Shown here in pieces: positions 52,094 to 61,479 of a DNA stretch of 64,000 nucleotides. The translations under genes were made by a program, and so were the position numbers. This DNA comes from Fredinandcohnia quinoae. GTDB taxonomy: Bacteria > Bacillota > Bacilli > Bacillales > Bacillaceae_L. Each line of letters starts with the position of its first letter. The first letter of the stretch is position 1. Location of the stretch: positions 62,001-126,000 of the forward strand of contig NZ_JAKTTI010000007.1 of assembly GCF_022427965.1 (NCBI RefSeq). Direction: 5' to 3'. A model generated the notes under the pieces. The model had not been told where the DNA came from. It worked only from the letters and a program-made list of their open reading frames with translations, and ran no database searches.

Positions 52094-52507
52094 CTAACTG
52101 GATTCCAACTCATTCACCCAAATATACTTTACAGATACTTCTTGACCGTGATAATCGTAAATTTTATCAAGTTGGCCAGTTTCAATTAAGTGTCTAAGTG
52201 CTTTTTTGATTTCATTTGCCCAACTGTTTATATTCTTTTGGGAGTAATTTGGATAAATTGATGGATAAATTTCACTTAGCTGTTCTAGGTCATTTTTATC
52301 AAAGTGATGGTTATAATGGTAATCTGACGACTCTGAATATGGTTTTAATTTTAAGGGAGCCTGATCAATTTGTTTCCCCTTTCGCTCGAAAGAAATCACA
52401 TTGTTTTTACCTGAGGTTATCTTATCAATCTCAATTATCATTTCAACATTCGTCATGTTATCACTCCTTATAAAAGAATCAACCGTACCAAGATACTCTT
52501 TTTTCAT
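52094..52507 (-). CDS. Protein of unknown function, operon partner of the PepSY protein
   Basis: The product is 137 residues from ATG 52507 (AAGGAG 6 bases upstream) or 120 from ATG 52456 (AAGGAG 7 bases upstream); both starts look usable. The sequence is polar and charged, with IEIDKITSGKNNVISFERKG and a Tyr/His stretch (SSDYHYNHHFDKND), then helices ending in VKYIWVNELESS. There is no signal peptide or membrane segment. The longer start lies 12 bases from the PepSY gene stop, so the two are probably co-transcribed. I recognise no family. Confidence 0.65.
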   Translation of the reverse strand: MKKEYLGTVDSFIRSDNMTNVEMIIEIDKITSGKNNVISFERKGKQIDQAPLKLKPYSESSDYHYNHHFDKNDLEQLSEIYPSIYPNYSQKNINSWANEIKKALRHLIETGQLDKIYDYHGQEVSVKYIWVNELESS

Positions 52508-52518
52508 TAACCTCTCCT

Positions 52519-53766
52519 TCACTCAGAACCGATATCTATAATCTCTCCTGTATAAGCATCAATGATAAACGTGTAATATGAATCTATTGAAAAATCCCCA
52601 ACTTGAACCTTATAATATGGGATCTTTTCTGTTGGATAATTAATAAACTTTACCTCTATACTTGGAGAATCAATATTACTAGTTACCGGGTCCTGCCATG
52701 CTATCTCAGAAATTTCATCCTCACTCAAAAATCCATTTCCAACTGATTTCCCTTGATTCTGTTGTGTGTTATCTAAAGCTCCGTATGGAGTAACCTCATC
52801 CACATCTCCGTTAGGGTACATAAATGAAACTGTTTTATTTTCATCAATGATAATTGAACCTTCTGCTATACCGTTCGGTCGACTTATATCGATAATCCAT
52901 GAACCCTCATAGATTCTTGGTGCAGAAAAAGTATCCCCATTTTCAACTAGGTCCGTGTAGCTTGGTAACCTTTTAGACAAGTTAATTGCTTCTTCTGCAG
53001 TTATTCCATTAATGGTAACTTCCTCCTTCTGTTCCACTAATTGATTTATATTAATAATTACCCCACTTAACGCATCAACAGTAATTTCAAAATAATCGAT
53101 ATTAGCATCCATATCTCCTGTTTTTATCACATAGACAGGTTTCTCGTCATTAACATCCGGTCGTGAAACAATCGTAATTTCTAACGATTCAGGAGATTTT
53201 ACTAAACTTTTTACCTCTGTCAGGTTACCAACAGCTATTATCGCATCACTTTCTGTTATGAAGTCTGTTGAACTATAAAGAGTATCTTCTATCTTCTTAC
53301 CATTTACACCTATTGTTCCTTCCCCACCAATCTCATAAAGTAATGAATTCAACACATCCTCTTCAGCCTTTTCTCCATTGATTGATAAATATGACAATTG
53401 TACTTCAAATTCATCATCTTTCTCTGTTAAAGGGAAGGTGATTTCCACCTCTACATCTTCATCTTTGAAGTTTGCATTACCAACAAATGATACATAGTTC
53501 CTATTATCAATTGTATCTTTGACCGACCACTCTCCATCTGAAAAGAAGTCATCGAATGCTTCTCCTACTTCTAATTTTTCTTCAGGATTCAAAATTAAAG
53601 CTTTCGCGCTATTAATGTATTCTTCTTCTTGAGATGGCGCTTTAGAATTAACTGCTGCAATTATAAGTATAAGAAGAATAATCGCAACAATGCCGATTGA
53701 AATCCACTGCCACAGCTTCAGTTTCTTCTTAGTATTCATTTGATTCACAATCTGATTTTCTTCCAT
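52519..53766 (-). CDS. Membrane-anchored PepSY-domain protein
   Basis: The 415-residue protein has a short cytosolic N-tail, one membrane segment (about 18-41, WISIGIVAIILLILIIAAV) and an extracytoplasmic part. That part has beta-rich repeats and PepSY-like units ending in DxxSGxIxxI/DAYTGEIIDI (VDALSGVIININQ, IIDAYTGEIIDIGSE). PepSY domains often inhibit or bind peptidases outside the cell. The adjoining small gene seems to be its operon partner. No protease is encoded nearby. Confidence 0.8.
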   Translation of the reverse strand: MEENQIVNQMNTKKKLKLWQWISIGIVAIILLILIIAAVNSKAPSQEEEYINSAKALILNPEEKLEVGEAFDDFFSDGEWSVKDTIDNRNYVSFVGNANFKDEDVEVEITFPLTEKDDEFEVQLSYLSINGEKAEEDVLNSLLYEIGGEGTIGVNGKKIEDTLYSSTDFITESDAIIAVGNLTEVKSLVKSPESLEITIVSRPDVNDEKPVYVIKTGDMDANIDYFEITVDALSGVIININQLVEQKEEVTINGITAEEAINLSKRLPSYTDLVENGDTFSAPRIYEGSWIIDISRPNGIAEGSIIIDENKTVSFMYPNGDVDEVTPYGALDNTQQNQGKSVGNGFLSEDEISEIAWQDPVTSNIDSPSIEVKFINYPTEKIPYYKVQVGDFSIDSYYTFIIDAYTGEIIDIGSE

Positions 53767-54008
53767 TTTTAATTCCCCATTCTTTATTGGTCTATCCTAC
53801 ATATTTTTAACCTTTTCTAATACTTTTTTTGCCATTCCCCACATGAATTCCATGTATAGGACTTTTGATAGAATAAACTAGCAAGCTATAGTTAAAACTA
53901 GGTAATTTGTAGTACGTTATACATTATACACCAATTATTGAGAAGATATCTAAATATAATAATATCTTTTTATTTTTTAGCTGATCTATAAGAAAAGGGG
54001 ATACAACC
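53767..54008. other. Divergent spacer before the broken gene
   Basis: About 240 AT-rich bases between the PepSY gene and the pseudogene. GAAAAGGGGAT precedes ATG 54009. No further feature was recognised. Confidence 0.35.
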
Positions 54009-54569
54009 ATGAGTTTCTTGAAGTATCTTGTCACCTTTGGTGCTTCTGGAAGAATTGTTAGTAAAGTTGAAGAGTTTGATAGTTTGCAAGATGAATATGA
54101 AGCGTTATATAGGAGAATGGAAGATAAGAGAGAGTCGGTTATTAAAACTCTAAAAAAGGTTGTGAAAATTAAAGTTAAATCAATAAAATTTCAAAGAATT
54201 TAAAAGGAAAAGATCGGGAGTTTATTTATCGAAGCCTTGGAAATGATTTTGAAAATGTAGATTTTAGTCAAATTGAAGGCACACTGAATACTGCTCGAAT
54301 TGCAATGAATACGACCAAAGGTATCTCTTCAGTGATTGGAACGGCTCTTGGAACTTGCGCACTTGTTTCAACAATTGGTACAGCATCAACAGGAACTGCG
54401 ATTGCTGGACAAATCGTTTGAGATTATAGACAAGGGGTTAAAAGAGAGTGATAAGGATCTAGTTAGTATTGGTATGCAGGGAATAAGTAAAGTCGTATCA
54501 TCCTCTCCATTCTCAAACGTAGATCAGCTTGCGAGAATGATTGAAGGGAATCGAGTTATAGAAATATAA
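54009..54569 (+). pseudogene. Broken gene for a glycine-zipper-type protein
   Basis: Three coherent coding stretches in two alternating frames make one decayed gene. The first (54009-54203, 64 codons, MSFLKYLVTFGASGRIVSKV) starts well with a ribosome site. The second frame (54218-54421) reads EFIYRSLGNDFENVDFSQ and the small-residue stretch SSVIGTALGTCALVSTIGTA before TGA. The third (about 54420-54569) returns to the first frame with EIIDKGLKESDKDLVSIGMQ and a natural stop. Two frameshifts are needed to rejoin them. The Gly/Ala-rich core suggests a membrane-inserting protein, but I cannot name the family. Confidence 0.7.
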
Positions 54570-54904
54570 TTACAAAATTCCAGACCATGGTGCCACATAA
54601 AAAGGGGTCTTATCTTTTGAAAGTAATGGAAATAGAATTGAATGATAGTATGAAAATCTTAATTGCAGTAGAATTTGACTAGAAAACCATTAGAGCTAGT
54701 TTGTTAGATCGAATTAAAAGGTTTTAATCCACTAATAAACCAAAGACCAGTCATTACTACTTTATGAGTTGAGGAAGACCCTACATCTTTATCTGAATGT
54801 ACTACTCTAAACTTCATCAATCTACCTTTATCGCTTCTTTAACTGTATCAGTTAACCATTAAACTAAATGCAATGAACAAAACCAAAAATTCAAAACCAA
54901 TCAA
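54570..54904. other. Unassigned spacer, possibly decayed coding sequence
   Basis: About 335 bases without a supported gene. Short minus-strand stretches read like protein (WLTDTVKEAIKVD before a stop; MKFRVVHSDKDVGSSSTHKV) but none has a start signal. Remnants of lost genes are likely. Confidence 0.35.
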
Positions 54905-54991
54905 GCCTATCAGAGATCTTACTCTCCACAGATTTTTCCTTCAATCTGTTTATCTACTAAACATTCGACAAACTTCGAGGAGTGACTGGCT
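54905..54991 (-). repeat. Fourth, isolated copy of the cassette tail
   Basis: ACTCTCCACAGA, AAACATTCGACAAACTTCG and GGAGTGACTGGC match the tails of the three peptide cassettes, but no peptide gene or antisense unit is attached. It suggests a fourth cassette that was deleted or a separately mobile tail. Confidence 0.65.
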
Positions 54992-55020
54992 CGGAAACCT
55001 TATCAAGAGATTAGCGCAAA

Positions 55021-55057
55021 AAAAAGCCTTGTAGGGTTACTAACCATACAAGGCTTT
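55021..55057 (-). terminator. Terminator of the 839-residue S-layer gene
   Basis: AAAAGCCTTGTA and TACAAGGCTTTT form a 12-bp stem followed on the minus strand by a T run. It lies about 70 bases past the stop codon. Confidence 0.85.
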
Positions 55058-55129
55058 TCATCAAGAATCAACTTCGCATTTTAAAGTCATTAGGATAATC
55101 CTGAACTTAAACGATCGATGATTACTTTA

Positions 55130-57649
55130 TTATTTTACATCAACATTAACTGTAGTAGATGCTCTAACAGTTGTATTAGTATCATCATCAGTTACAGTGA
55201 TTACAAAGCTACCTTTGTCACCAATAGCAGTAGCTTGACCAAGAATATTCGAAGTCCAATCTGCACCTAAAGTGATAGTTTGACCTACTGAACCAGTTAA
55301 TTTAGTACCAAGTGTACCAAGAACTTCATCATCAGCTGCTACATAAGCACCATCATCATTTTTGTCTAGATATAAAACAGGTGCTGCAACAGCAGTTAAG
55401 TCTATACGAACTTTTGATGTTGTAGTTACGTTTAATTTAACATTTTCAACGATTGGATCTACACCTGAAGCAGTTTCAGTAATTGTAAAGATATCTTTAT
55501 AAGTTAATAATTTACCAACCACTGTGATTGGTGCAGTAGTTGATTTCCAAGTAATTGATTCAATTATTGGAGCTTCATTTTTAACAGTAATTGTTGCAGT
55601 TGCTACTTGTACTCCACCTTTTTTCAAGATGATTTGAGTAGTACCAACTTTAACACCAGTTACAGTAATAACTCCACTTGCATCAGGAGCAGGAGTTACT
55701 GTAGCAATAGTAGAATTTGCAGATTCTACAGAAAACGCTGTGTCTCCAGAATCTAATGTTTGTAAGAAACCACCAGATTTAGTAAATTCATTAGCATTTA
55801 ATTTTACAGTAGTTGTACCAGCTAAATTAGCAACACCTTTAGAAGAATCAGCAACTACTAATTTATAGTTGTCAGCTGTGTTATCAGCAGAAATACTAAC
55901 TGTATATTGGCCAAGGTTTTTAAGTGTTGTTAAATCTTTAACAACCACTGTATAAGAACCAGCTGGCGCAGTAGCTAAAGGAGAAATGTTTACTGGTAAG
56001 ATACCATCTTTAGCATTAGTAAAGTCTGCAACTGCAGCTGTATGCAAAGTTACTTCTGATACACTAATATTAGCAGCGATAATATCAGATACATCTACTT
56101 TCTCACCGAATTGGTCTGTGATTGCAACATTAGTAGTGTAAGTAGCGCCAGGAGCTACATTAGCAGTAGAAGCAGTAGCTTTTGTTGCTACACGAGCTTC
56201 GCTAACTACAGTAATTTCTTTAGAGTAAACAACACTTCCAGCTTTTACAGTAATAGTTGTTTTACCAGCTTTAATAGGTGTGATTGCACCTGATGCAGCA
56301 TCAATTAAAGCAACTTCAGGATTTGAAGAAGCATAAGATGATAAACCAGATTTATCAATAACGTTACCTGTGTTTGATTCAACACTATCTACTGCTACTG
56401 TAGAATCAGTAGTTGAAATAACTGATTTTGTTAATGTTAATTCACTAGTAGTGATTACGATATCGCCAATTGCAGGTGTTGCTTTACTTACAACTTCAAC
56501 TTTAACAGACTTAGATTCAGCTGTTTTGCCATCTTTAGTAAGAACTGCTTTTACATTAAATGATTCATTTAATTTAGTTGCAGCTACAGTTTCGTCAATT
56601 TCACCAGTAGCAGAAGTAGTTACTGCAGTACCAGGAGTTGCAGTAGCAAATACTGCTTTGTCAGCTTGGAATTCAATATCATATCCAAGTGAGTCAATTG
56701 TAGTTAAGTCAGTAACAGCTCCATTAAGTGTTACTTGTAAGAATTGTTGGTCTTTGTTAGCTTCTAATGAACTAGTTGTGATAGCAACATCAGCAAGAAC
56801 AAATGTGAATTTTACAGTAAATTCTTTTGTACCATCTTCAAGTTTAACAGATACTTTGTAGTCTTGACCTTCTACAAGTGGAGTTTCAAGAGCTACAGTA
56901 GCTGTTTTTCCACCAGCAGCAGGAGTTAATGATACTACTTTATTTCCTTCTACAGTTACATCTTCAGCTTTAAGTTTGTTAAGTGCAGTACCAGAAATAG
57001 TTAAAGTTTTTGGTCCAGTAGCAGTTACACTTGAAACTTCAGCTTTAAGAGTTGCAGCTCTGTGTAAGAAGATCGCGAAGTCACCACGTTTGATTGGAGC
57101 AGTGCTTCCGAAAGTTGTTTCTGAAGTTCCAGAAGTGATTCCGTTAGCTAGTAACGCTTTTACAGCTGGAGCCCAGTTAGAGTTAACGTCTTTGAATGGT
57201 AATGCAACATCACCAGTTAAGCCGTAAGCATTTTTAAGAACTAATGCCATTTCTTGACGAGTGATTACATCGTCTGGAGCGAATTTAGTTTCGCTTTTAC
57301 CATTGATGATTTTTGCAGCAGATAATGCATTAACATAACCAGCAACACGATCATTAACATCTTTGAAAGGACCGTTAGCAACTGGAGCTAATCCTAATGC
57401 TTTAGCGATGAATACTGCAGCATCACCACGTTTGATTTGCTTGTCAGTACCGAAAGAAGTATCAGTAAGACCTGAAGTGATGTTGTTTGATACTAAATAA
57501 TTTACTGCTTCCTTATACTTGCTGCTCACATCTTTGAAATCAGATGCAGAAGCTGCGTTTCCAACAACTGGAGCTACAGCAGTTGCCACTAATGAAGCTG
57601 TAACAGTTGTTGCTAAAAATTTGCGATAAGACTTAGGTTGATAAGCCAT
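55130..57649 (-). CDS. Major S-layer protein candidate with three SLH domains
   Basis: The 839-residue protein has a signal peptide (about 1-32, ending VVGNAAS) and three SLH domains (about 35-205; AVNYLVSNNITSGLTDTSFG, TRQEMALVLKNAYGL, KRGDFAIFLHRAATL). Ig-like domains, including Big2-type (KAGKTTITVKAGSVVYSKEI), run to the end. It has no Cys. Codon use is strongly biased to A/T-ending codons such as GTA, GCT and ACA. A consensus sigma-A promoter about 370 bases upstream, a long leader and AAGGAGG fit an abundant transcript. It resembles the 849-residue SLH protein but is not a recent duplicate. Confidence 0.93.
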   Translation of the reverse strand: MAYQPKSYRKFLATTVTASLVATAVAPVVGNAASASDFKDVSSKYKEAVNYLVSNNITSGLTDTSFGTDKQIKRGDAAVFIAKALGLAPVANGPFKDVNDRVAGYVNALSAAKIINGKSETKFAPDDVITRQEMALVLKNAYGLTGDVALPFKDVNSNWAPAVKALLANGITSGTSETTFGSTAPIKRGDFAIFLHRAATLKAEVSSVTATGPKTLTISGTALNKLKAEDVTVEGNKVVSLTPAAGGKTATVALETPLVEGQDYKVSVKLEDGTKEFTVKFTFVLADVAITTSSLEANKDQQFLQVTLNGAVTDLTTIDSLGYDIEFQADKAVFATATPGTAVTTSATGEIDETVAATKLNESFNVKAVLTKDGKTAESKSVKVEVVSKATPAIGDIVITTSELTLTKSVISTTDSTVAVDSVESNTGNVIDKSGLSSYASSNPEVALIDAASGAITPIKAGKTTITVKAGSVVYSKEITVVSEARVATKATASTANVAPGATYTTNVAITDQFGEKVDVSDIIAANISVSEVTLHTAAVADFTNAKDGILPVNISPLATAPAGSYTVVVKDLTTLKNLGQYTVSISADNTADNYKLVVADSSKGVANLAGTTTVKLNANEFTKSGGFLQTLDSGDTAFSVESANSTIATVTPAPDASGVITVTGVKVGTTQIILKKGGVQVATATITVKNEAPIIESITWKSTTAPITVVGKLLTYKDIFTITETASGVDPIVENVKLNVTTTSKVRIDLTAVAAPVLYLDKNDDGAYVAADDEVLGTLGTKLTGSVGQTITLGADWTSNILGQATAIGDKGSFVITVTDDDTNTTVRASTTVNVDVK

Positions 57650-58014
57650 GTACCTTGTTCCTCCTTGTGTACGCTTTGTACTTTTTTTTTACACTTTGTT
57701 CAAGTATTCTTGATCAAAGTGGGTTTAACCACTACATTGTAAGTTACTAGATTCATATCATCCAAGGTTCAATATATGAAAATATGTAATCATATAGAAC
57801 CTATTTATACAAAATCTCAAACTCGACATTATTCCCTTATGAACTCTATGGAACTCTAGGTGACTTTTGTCTAATTTTGATGAAATTGAATGAATCAATA
57901 ACTCTTACAAAATTTATTCTACCAAATATCTCACATTTTTCAACTGTTTTTCTAAACTTTACGTCTAGAATGTTTTACATAGAATAGATATATTTGGCAA
58001 AACAGGTTTCGCTT
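57650..58014 (-). promoter_or_regulatory. Long 5' leader of the S-layer gene
   Basis: About 365 transcribed, untranslated bases are predicted between the promoter at 58021-58049 and ATG 57649. It contains the inverted repeat CAAGTATTCTTGATCAAAG/CTTTG region near 57700-57720 and no ORF of note. Long leaders that stabilise mRNA are known for S-layer genes, so a similar function is likely. Confidence 0.6.
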
Positions 58015-58020
58015 CCTCCA

Positions 58021-58049
58021 ATTATAGTAATAGAATGCTTGTTTGTCAA
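58021..58049 (-). promoter_or_regulatory. Consensus sigma-A promoter of the S-layer gene
   Basis: On the minus strand: TTGACA (58049-58044), exactly 17 bases, then TATAAT (58026-58021). Both hexamers and the spacer are perfect, the best promoter seen in the window. Confidence 0.88.
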
Positions 58050-58126
58050 CAAGATTACTAGTATTTTTTCATAATTATGTGGGAATTTCTATTAAACCCT
58101 TTTAATAACAAGAGACCGCACACTGT

Positions 58127-59224
58127 CTATAGTGTACGGTACTTTTTTAATATTGTATCAACAAGCTGATCCACAGAATATTTTTCTGAGGCTTTTTTAT
58201 TTAAATTTGTTGCAATTTGTTGAAGCTTATCAGATTGCTTCAAAATAATCGCTTCTTCAATTGCCACTTTCAACTCTTCAACATTTTTAATATTGATGAT
58301 CCATCCGAGCGACGGATCAGAGATCAAATCCTTCACTCCGCCAACATCTGTAGAAATGACAGGTGTATATGCCCTTGCTGCTTCTAAGATGACCAGTGGA
58401 AAGCTTTCACTATATGAGGCAAGAAGCTTCACGTCTGAAAGCGACAGGAATGAATGGACATCCTCCTGGAATCCATAAAATAAAATATTGTCAGTAAGCT
58501 GTAGCTTTTGAACGACTTTTTTTAATTCGTCTTCTAACGGACCATTTCCGATGAGCAACAACTTAACGTTCTTTCCACTGGATACAAGCTTATGGATTGC
58601 TTCAAAGGCAATGATATGCCCTTTAATCGGATGTAGCCTTGCTACCATTGTGATAACAAAGTCTTCATCTGATAAACCGATCTGTTTCCTACTAATAGTA
58701 GTAGTTAGTTCGATATCAAAATCGATGCCATTATATATCGTAGTTATTTTTTCGGATTTTATTCCAAAACGAACTAACATTTCTTTGAATCGATTAGATA
58801 CAGCAAAAAAATGATCAATCTTTTTCAGTACATGCATATTAATCGCTGTAAATACTTTTCCTTTTACTCCACCTTTAATGAAGTCCTTTTCTGGATCACT
58901 GTGAATAGTTGTCACCCAAGTGAACTTTATCATTCTTCTCAGAAAAAGAGTGAACAGATTGGCACGTGGGCCATGCGTATGAACAATGTTGATCTTCTTT
59001 TCAATGATTTCTTTTTTTATCCTTTGAAGAATTGAAAAATCATAACGTGATTTTTGATTAAATACAACGACTGGTATATTACGTTTTCTCGCTTCCTCTG
59101 CAAGAAGTCCTTCTTGAAATACACCTAGATAGACGCCCTCATTCTTACACTTTTCAATGAATGAAAGAAGATGGTTTTTAGAACCACCAGTTTCACCGCC
59201 ACTGATTAAATGGAGTACGTTCAT
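58127..59224 (-). CDS. Family 4 glycosyltransferase
   Basis: The 365-residue GT-B enzyme starts MNVLHLISGGETGGSKNHLL. It has the N-terminal HTHGPRANLFTLFLRR, the C-domain VTMVARLHPIKGHIIAFEA, and the donor-site ASYSESFPLVILEAARAYTPVISTDVGG. It overlaps the polymerase gene by 4 bases. It should add a sugar to the lipid-linked SCWP repeat in the cytosol; the sugar is not predictable. A hairpin (ACCGCACACT/AGTGTACGGT, 58113-58138) overlaps its 3' end. Confidence 0.93.
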   Translation of the reverse strand: MNVLHLISGGETGGSKNHLLSFIEKCKNEGVYLGVFQEGLLAEEARKRNIPVVVFNQKSRYDFSILQRIKKEIIEKKINIVHTHGPRANLFTLFLRRMIKFTWVTTIHSDPEKDFIKGGVKGKVFTAINMHVLKKIDHFFAVSNRFKEMLVRFGIKSEKITTIYNGIDFDIELTTTISRKQIGLSDEDFVITMVARLHPIKGHIIAFEAIHKLVSSGKNVKLLLIGNGPLEDELKKVVQKLQLTDNILFYGFQEDVHSFLSLSDVKLLASYSESFPLVILEAARAYTPVISTDVGGVKDLISDPSLGWIINIKNVEELKVAIEEAIILKQSDKLQQIATNLNKKASEKYSVDQLVDTILKKYRTL

Positions 59225-60666
59225 ATTGTATTCGTCCTTTTTAAATCAACAACCTTTGTGATGGCAGCTAATAATAAGAAGAAATACATTGTATACGTTT
59301 TGTCTTCCCAAATGTTATAAAGTACTCCACAAACGAATACACCAGCTAAAAGTGATACAACTAAGATTGCTATTGGGTTATCTTCTCTCTTTTTCCAAGC
59401 GAAAAATAGCATCCCAAGTAAAAAGACTGCAAATAATAGTACACCTATTGCACCGGTTTGAACGATGATTTGAATATATTGATTATCAGAATAGATATCA
59501 TGTTCAATCCCATATTCCTTATAAATCGGGGATGAATACCCCTTCGCTGCAGAATCCCCATAAGTAGCAAAGCCAGTTCCAATGACTGGGTGATCCTTGA
59601 ATATTTCAAATCCTTTGGAGACGATGAATAATCTTCCTGTCGTCTTACTTAGCTCAAGTGTATCCTCATTGAAAGTATCCTTTATCCGATCTGTACCATC
59701 CTTATTCGGTGTGTTCTCATCCGTATAATTAGGGCTAGGTGTCTTAATTGTTGTAGCAAGATGACTTGCAAGGGTTGCAACAGGTAAATTAATGAAGATA
59801 ACCGCAGTGATAACAGCTAGTGCAATTCTCTTCAGATTTTTCCAGTTACGAGTAAGCAATATATATACGACTAATCCAACTGCAAAACCAATCCATGTTC
59901 CACGGGAATACGTTAGTGTAATTACACCGAACATAAGCACAAGGCCAATATTGATGAGCCAGTTCATTTTTCCGACAATGAATTGCTTTAAATATAATGT
60001 ACAAACAAATGCGATTGTTAAATATACAGCCAACACATTCGGATTATCGATTAATCCATAGATTCGTACTCGGTTATTATGAGATAAGGAACGTTGTACC
60101 CATTTCTCAGGCATAAGCACTGTTCGTATCGATAATTTTTCAACAATACCGTGAATACAAATTGTGATAGCAACGATAAATGTCGTCCACAGGAATTTTC
60201 CAATGTCTTTCTTTGTAATATCCAGTCTTTTCACAACATAGTAGATCAAATACGTAATCACAAATGCACGTAACTGAAATACGATTGCAGAAATTGATAC
60301 ACCCGTAATAAAAGCAGATAATGCTCCTACTGCACAAAATAAAAGAAATGCCCATTCAAAAATGTGAAAACGGAAGATTTCTTTTATTTCTTTATTCTTT
60401 AGGTGGGTGAATATTACCCTTGCAAATGCAGCAAGAATAATAAGATCTCCGACAATTTTTAACGAAGGGTTCATTTCAATTAAAAAGGGTCTTGTTGGAA
60501 AATATAGTAATAACAAAAGCAGCCCGTTTTTAGGGAATGCGAATGCATATAATGCAAAGATAGCCGCAACTGCTAATCCTGTTACGTTTGAAGGCATTAA
60601 TAACGCAATAGCAAGTAATGGGATACTAATATACAAATGTAGAAAATCTCTCCACTGAAGTTTCAT
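59221..60666 (-). CDS. O-antigen ligase/polymerase (Wzy/WaaL) family membrane protein
   Basis: The 481-residue polytopic protein (about 11-12 membrane segments) has the large extracytoplasmic loop and the family motifs TYSRGTWIGFAVGLVVY and KDHPVIGTGFATYGD, then YSDNQYIQIIVQTGAIG. Such enzymes polymerise or ligate lipid-linked glycan repeats. Between GT4 and the TagA-like gene it most likely polymerises the SCWP. It overlaps the GT4 gene by 4 bases. Confidence 0.9.
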   Translation of the reverse strand: MKLQWRDFLHLYISIPLLAIALLMPSNVTGLAVAAIFALYAFAFPKNGLLLLLLYFPTRPFLIEMNPSLKIVGDLIILAAFARVIFTHLKNKEIKEIFRFHIFEWAFLLFCAVGALSAFITGVSISAIVFQLRAFVITYLIYYVVKRLDITKKDIGKFLWTTFIVAITICIHGIVEKLSIRTVLMPEKWVQRSLSHNNRVRIYGLIDNPNVLAVYLTIAFVCTLYLKQFIVGKMNWLINIGLVLMFGVITLTYSRGTWIGFAVGLVVYILLTRNWKNLKRIALAVITAVIFINLPVATLASHLATTIKTPSPNYTDENTPNKDGTDRIKDTFNEDTLELSKTTGRLFIVSKGFEIFKDHPVIGTGFATYGDSAAKGYSSPIYKEYGIEHDIYSDNQYIQIIVQTGAIGVLLFAVFLLGMLFFAWKKREDNPIAILVVSLLAGVFVCGVLYNIWEDKTYTMYFFLLLAAITKVVDLKRTNTI

Positions 60667-60736
60667 AATCTAATCCTTTCGTGCTTGACAAAGACTGTTT
60701 CAACCTTTTAAAGACAGTCTCTTATTTTATAATGTT

Positions 60737-61468
60737 TTATTTAGTAAATAAAATTCTGAGTAAAAATTTTGGTAAGGCAAGCTGTCTTTTCATTCGGCTT
60801 GGTTCTTTCATTAGACGATATAACCACTCAATTCCAAGCTTGCGATAGAAAAGTGGTGCACGTTTGACCTTGCCTGAAAAAACATCGAAGCTTCCACCGA
60901 CACCTTGGAAGACTTTAACGTTTAATTTTTTCATATTTTCTCGTATCCATAGCTCTTGTCTCGGACTTCCCATCGCGACAAATAGAAAATCTGCCTCAGA
61001 CTGATTAATTTTATTAATTAGTTCATCTTGGTCCTTAACATACCCATTTTCAATTCCTGAAATGTTGAGGCCAGGATATTTTTCCTCAAGCTTTTGTTTT
61101 GCGGTCTCAACAACTTCTTGTTTTGCTCCATATAGGAATACCTTATATCCATCTTCTGCTGCAAAGCGGATTAAGCGTTCCATCATATCAACACCTGTAA
61201 CACGTGAACGAATGGAACCCCCTTTTAGCTTGGAAGCTAGCAGTACTCCAATCCCATCGGGTATTTGGTATGTGGAACCGTTAATTAACGACCTTAATTC
61301 ACTATTACTTTTCGCAGCCATTACTTTCTCTGGATTAACTGCTATAATTGTTGACTGCTCACCTTGAATCATTCGGCTCTTAAGATCCGTAATAATTTCA
61401 TCATAACTTAAAGGTGAAACATCAACACCCAAATACGTCTCTTTCTCCATCCTATCAATCTCTTTCAT
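60737..61468 (-). CDS. tagA: WecG/TagA/CpsF family glycosyltransferase
   Basis: The 243-residue enzyme adds ManNAc (or a ManNAc-like sugar) to undecaprenyl-PP-GlcNAc, the step after TagO. It shows VNPEKVMAAKSNSELRSLI, YQIPDGIGVLLASKL, RVTGVDMMERLIRFA, FLFVAMGSPRQELWI and GVGGSFDVFSGKVKRAP. The start may be ATG 61468 or ATG 61450; neither has a strong ribosome site. It sits between WecC and the polymerase. With tagO at 26 kb it gives the first disaccharide of the wall polymer. Confidence 0.93.
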   Translation of the reverse strand: MKEIDRMEKETYLGVDVSPLSYDEIITDLKSRMIQGEQSTIIAVNPEKVMAAKSNSELRSLINGSTYQIPDGIGVLLASKLKGGSIRSRVTGVDMMERLIRFAAEDGYKVFLYGAKQEVVETAKQKLEEKYPGLNISGIENGYVKDQDELINKINQSEADFLFVAMGSPRQELWIRENMKKLNVKVFQGVGGSFDVFSGKVKRAPLFYRKLGIEWLYRLMKEPSRMKRQLALPKFLLRILFTK

Positions 61469-61479
61469 TGGGAATTAAG

